Assembly: GCA_943325355.2 (NCBI GenBank)
Contig: CALPPA020000091.1
Span: 1-6,810 of the forward strand
Length of the DNA: 6,810 nt
DNA from: Klebsiella pneumoniae
GTDB lineage: Bacteria > Bacteroidota > Bacteroidia > Flavobacteriales > Flavobacteriaceae
Reading direction: 5' to 3'
The translations under genes were made by a program, and so were the position numbers. Shown one piece after another: positions 5,776 through 6,810 of the stretch (the first letter of the stretch is position 1; each line of letters starts with the position of its first letter). The notes below the pieces were generated by a model. It was not told the origin of the DNA. It saw nothing but the letters and a program-made list of their open reading frames with translations, and searched no databases.

Positions 5776-5805
5776 AGCTAAAAGGCGTTTTTTAGTTCTA
5801 TTTTT
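5776..5805 (+). terminator. Weak possible terminator after coaD
   Basis: AGCTAAAA (5776-5783) can pair with TTTTAGTT (5790-5797), including one G-U pair, around the loop GGCGTT, and CTATTTTT follows. The stem is mostly A-T pairs, so the hairpin is weak, and the T-run is shared with the next promoter motif. Confidence 0.3.
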
Positions 5806-5806
5806 G
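5799..5806 (+). promoter_or_regulatory. Bacteroidota-type -7 element for the PhnA-like gene
   Basis: TATTTTTG matches TAnnTTTG, 22 bp before the start codon. No TTTG is seen at the expected -33 distance, and the surrounding T-richness raises the chance of a random match. Confidence 0.45.
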
Positions 5807-5828
5807 CAAAAAAATAGACAACAACACA

Positions 5829-6401
5829 ATGGAAAGAACATTAAATAAACGTAGCGGATCTCAATGTGAACTTTGCGCAGCAAGCGAAAATCTGAAAGTT
5901 TATAGCGTTTTACCAACAAAAAAAGGTGGATTGGACGAAAATATTTTGGCTTGCACTACTTGTATTGACCAAATTGAAAATCCAGCAAATGTAGATTTAA
6001 ACCATTGGAGATGCTTAAATGATAGTATGTGGAGTGAACATACTGCGGTGCAAGTGGTTGCCTGGAGAATGTTGAACAGAATGCGAGCAGCGGGTTGGCC
6101 AAAAGAATTATTGGATATGATGTATCTTGACGAAGACACTTTAGCTTGGGCTCAAGCCACAGGCGAGGGCGAAGAAGATGAAAACAAAGTAATTCACCGT
6201 GATGTAAATGGAGTAATCCTTGCTACTGGTGATTCAGTTGTCTTAATTAAAGATTTGAAAGTAAAAGGTTCTAGTATGGTGGCCAAACAAGGAACTGCCG
6301 TAAGAAACATTAGATTAGACCACGAAAACGCTGAATATATTGAAGGTAGAGTTGATGGTCAAACGATTGTAATTATTACACAATACGTGAAGAAAGTTTA
6401 G
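5829..6401 (+). CDS. PhnA/YjdM-like zinc-ribbon protein
   Basis: A 190-residue predicted cytoplasmic protein. The N-terminus has a zinc-ribbon pattern: CELC (C13, C16) and CTTC (C42, C45). Residues 57-110 form a helical, Trp-rich middle region (NHW, SMW, VVAW, AGWPKELL, LAWAQ). The C-terminal 122-189 carries the PhnA domain: HRDVNGVILATGDSVVLIKDL, then KGSS and KQGT turns, then a run of beta strands, an SH3-like fold in the family. E. coli YjdM, formerly called PhnA, is shorter (about 111 residues) and is not required for phosphonate use; it is unrelated to phosphonoacetate hydrolase, also named phnA. The longer form with the middle region is, from memory, common in Bacteroidota and proteobacteria. 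The biochemical role is unknown. It appears monocistronic with its own -7 motif and converges on the helicase gene. Confidence 0.88.
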   Translation: MERTLNKRSGSQCELCAASENLKVYSVLPTKKGGLDENILACTTCIDQIENPANVDLNHWRCLNDSMWSEHTAVQVVAWRMLNRMRAAGWPKELLDMMYLDEDTLAWAQATGEGEEDENKVIHRDVNGVILATGDSVVLIKDLKVKGSSMVAKQGTAVRNIRLDHENAEYIEGRVDGQTIVIITQYVKKV

Positions 6402-6405
6402 ATTG

Positions 6406-6461
6406 CAGTAATCAGTATTCAGTGTTCAGCCAGATAAACTGAATACTGATCACTGATTACT
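6406..6461. repeat. Inverted heptamer arrays between convergent genes
   Basis: The left arm is three 7-bp units, CAGTAAT, CAGTATT, CAGTGTT (6406-6426), plus a partial CAG. The right arm is ACTGAAT, ACTGATC, ACTGATT (6438-6458) plus ACT. The arms pair as a 10-bp stem (6407-6416 with 6452-6461) and a 7-bp stem (6417-6423 with 6438-6444), with one whole heptamer (6445-6451) bulged. The hairpin would sit just after the PhnA-like stop and reaches into the stop codon of the helicase gene, so it may terminate both transcripts. Confidence 0.8.
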
Positions 6462-6810
6462 AGTCTTCTTCTTTCTTAATTACCTTTCTAGCTACCTCGA
6501 TTTTAAACTTCTTGCCTTTCATCTTTTCGTCCTTGATGTTGAGAAGTAAGTCTTTTACTTTATTGAATTTTACTGCGGCAAACGAAATAAAATCCTTTAC
6601 TTCGATTAATCCCAAATCGCCTTTCTCCAATTTTCCTTTTTGGGAAAAGAAACCCACAACATCAATTTTGTTCAATTTATTTTTCTTTCCACCACTGATG
6701 TAGATGGTTTGAAATTCGGGTGGTTTTGGCAAAGTGGTGCTGTTTTCCACTTTTAGGATTGGCATTCCGTAATCAATATAATCCAGCTTTTTTTCGCTAT
6801 CGTGCGCAAT
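6460..6810 (-). CDS. DEAD-box RNA helicase, C-terminal part with DbpA-type RNA-binding domain
   Basis: The final 116 codons of a protein whose N-terminus lies beyond the right edge; the frame is open from 6810, and the ATG at 6765 is internal. After a linker (KKLDYIDYGMPILKVE ... LPKPPEFQ) comes a DbpA-like RNA-binding domain: TIYISGGKKNKLNKIDVVGFF, then KGDLGLIEVKDF, then FAAVKF and KIEVARK near the end. This wording is typical of DEAD/DEAH-box helicases (DbpA/CsdA-like), which in bacteria remodel rRNA during ribosome assembly or at low temperature. The helicase motifs themselves are outside the window, so assignment rests on this domain alone. The tail is basic then acidic (KVIKKEED). The stop codon overlaps the heptamer hairpin. 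Confidence 0.86.
   Translation of the reverse strand: MAHDSEKKLDYIDYGMPILKVENSTTLPKPPEFQTIYISGGKKNKLNKIDVVGFFSQKGKLEKGDLGLIEVKDFISFAAVKFNKVKDLLLNIKDEKMKGKKFKIEVARKVIKKEED

Noticed and set aside
6406..6461. CRISPR array
   Set aside because: Units are 7 bp without spacers, and the two halves are inverted relative to each other.
6460..6765. Complete 101-residue protein starting at 6765
   Set aside because: The frame continues to 6810 with helicase-linker-like sequence; this is the tail of a longer protein.

Overview
The window looks like chromosome of a Bacteroidota species, most likely a Flavobacterium or close relative. It is AT-rich. Start codons are preceded by A-rich leaders instead of Shine-Dalgarno sequences. 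Four intergenic regions carry the Bacteroidota -7 promoter motif TAnnTTTG, and the proteins read as flavobacterial versions of their families. Assignment to genus is inference; no rRNA or other marker gene is present.

Layout from left to right. The 3' end of an ABC-type ATPase (+, ModF/PhrA-like) runs in from the left edge. It converges with pfkA (-, 6-phosphofructokinase), and between them lies a 172-bp nested palindromic repeat that can be drawn as a cloverleaf. Next is a minus-strand pair, a PASTA-domain membrane protein followed by an RluD-like 23S rRNA pseudouridine synthase, whose reading frames overlap by 11 bp. This pair diverges from ddl (+, D-Ala-D-Ala ligase). The divergent intergenic region holds two closely packed promoter motifs, a REP-like hairpin element and four degenerate heptamers ending 2 bp before the ddl start.

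Downstream of ddl is a small, AT-rich DUF433/DUF5615 pair, a probable type II toxin-antitoxin module with its own promoter. It is followed after only 12 bp by coaD (phosphopantetheine adenylyltransferase). Then come a PhnA/YjdM-like zinc-ribbon protein (+) with its own promoter motif and, converging on it, the 3' end of a DEAD-box RNA helicase with a DbpA-type RNA-binding domain (-). The last convergent junction is filled by inverted heptamer repeats.

Most genes are housekeeping: glycolysis, rRNA modification, peptidoglycan precursor synthesis, CoA synthesis and RNA remodelling. PASTA and ddl are both linked to the cell wall and share a promoter region. The accessory elements are the toxin-antitoxin pair between ddl and coaD, where it may supply coaD transcription, and the three structurally different repeat elements, all of which lie between genes. 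I do not see a clearly new multi-gene system. The most worthwhile leads are the cloverleaf repeat, the inverted heptamer array and the toxin-antitoxin/coaD arrangement.
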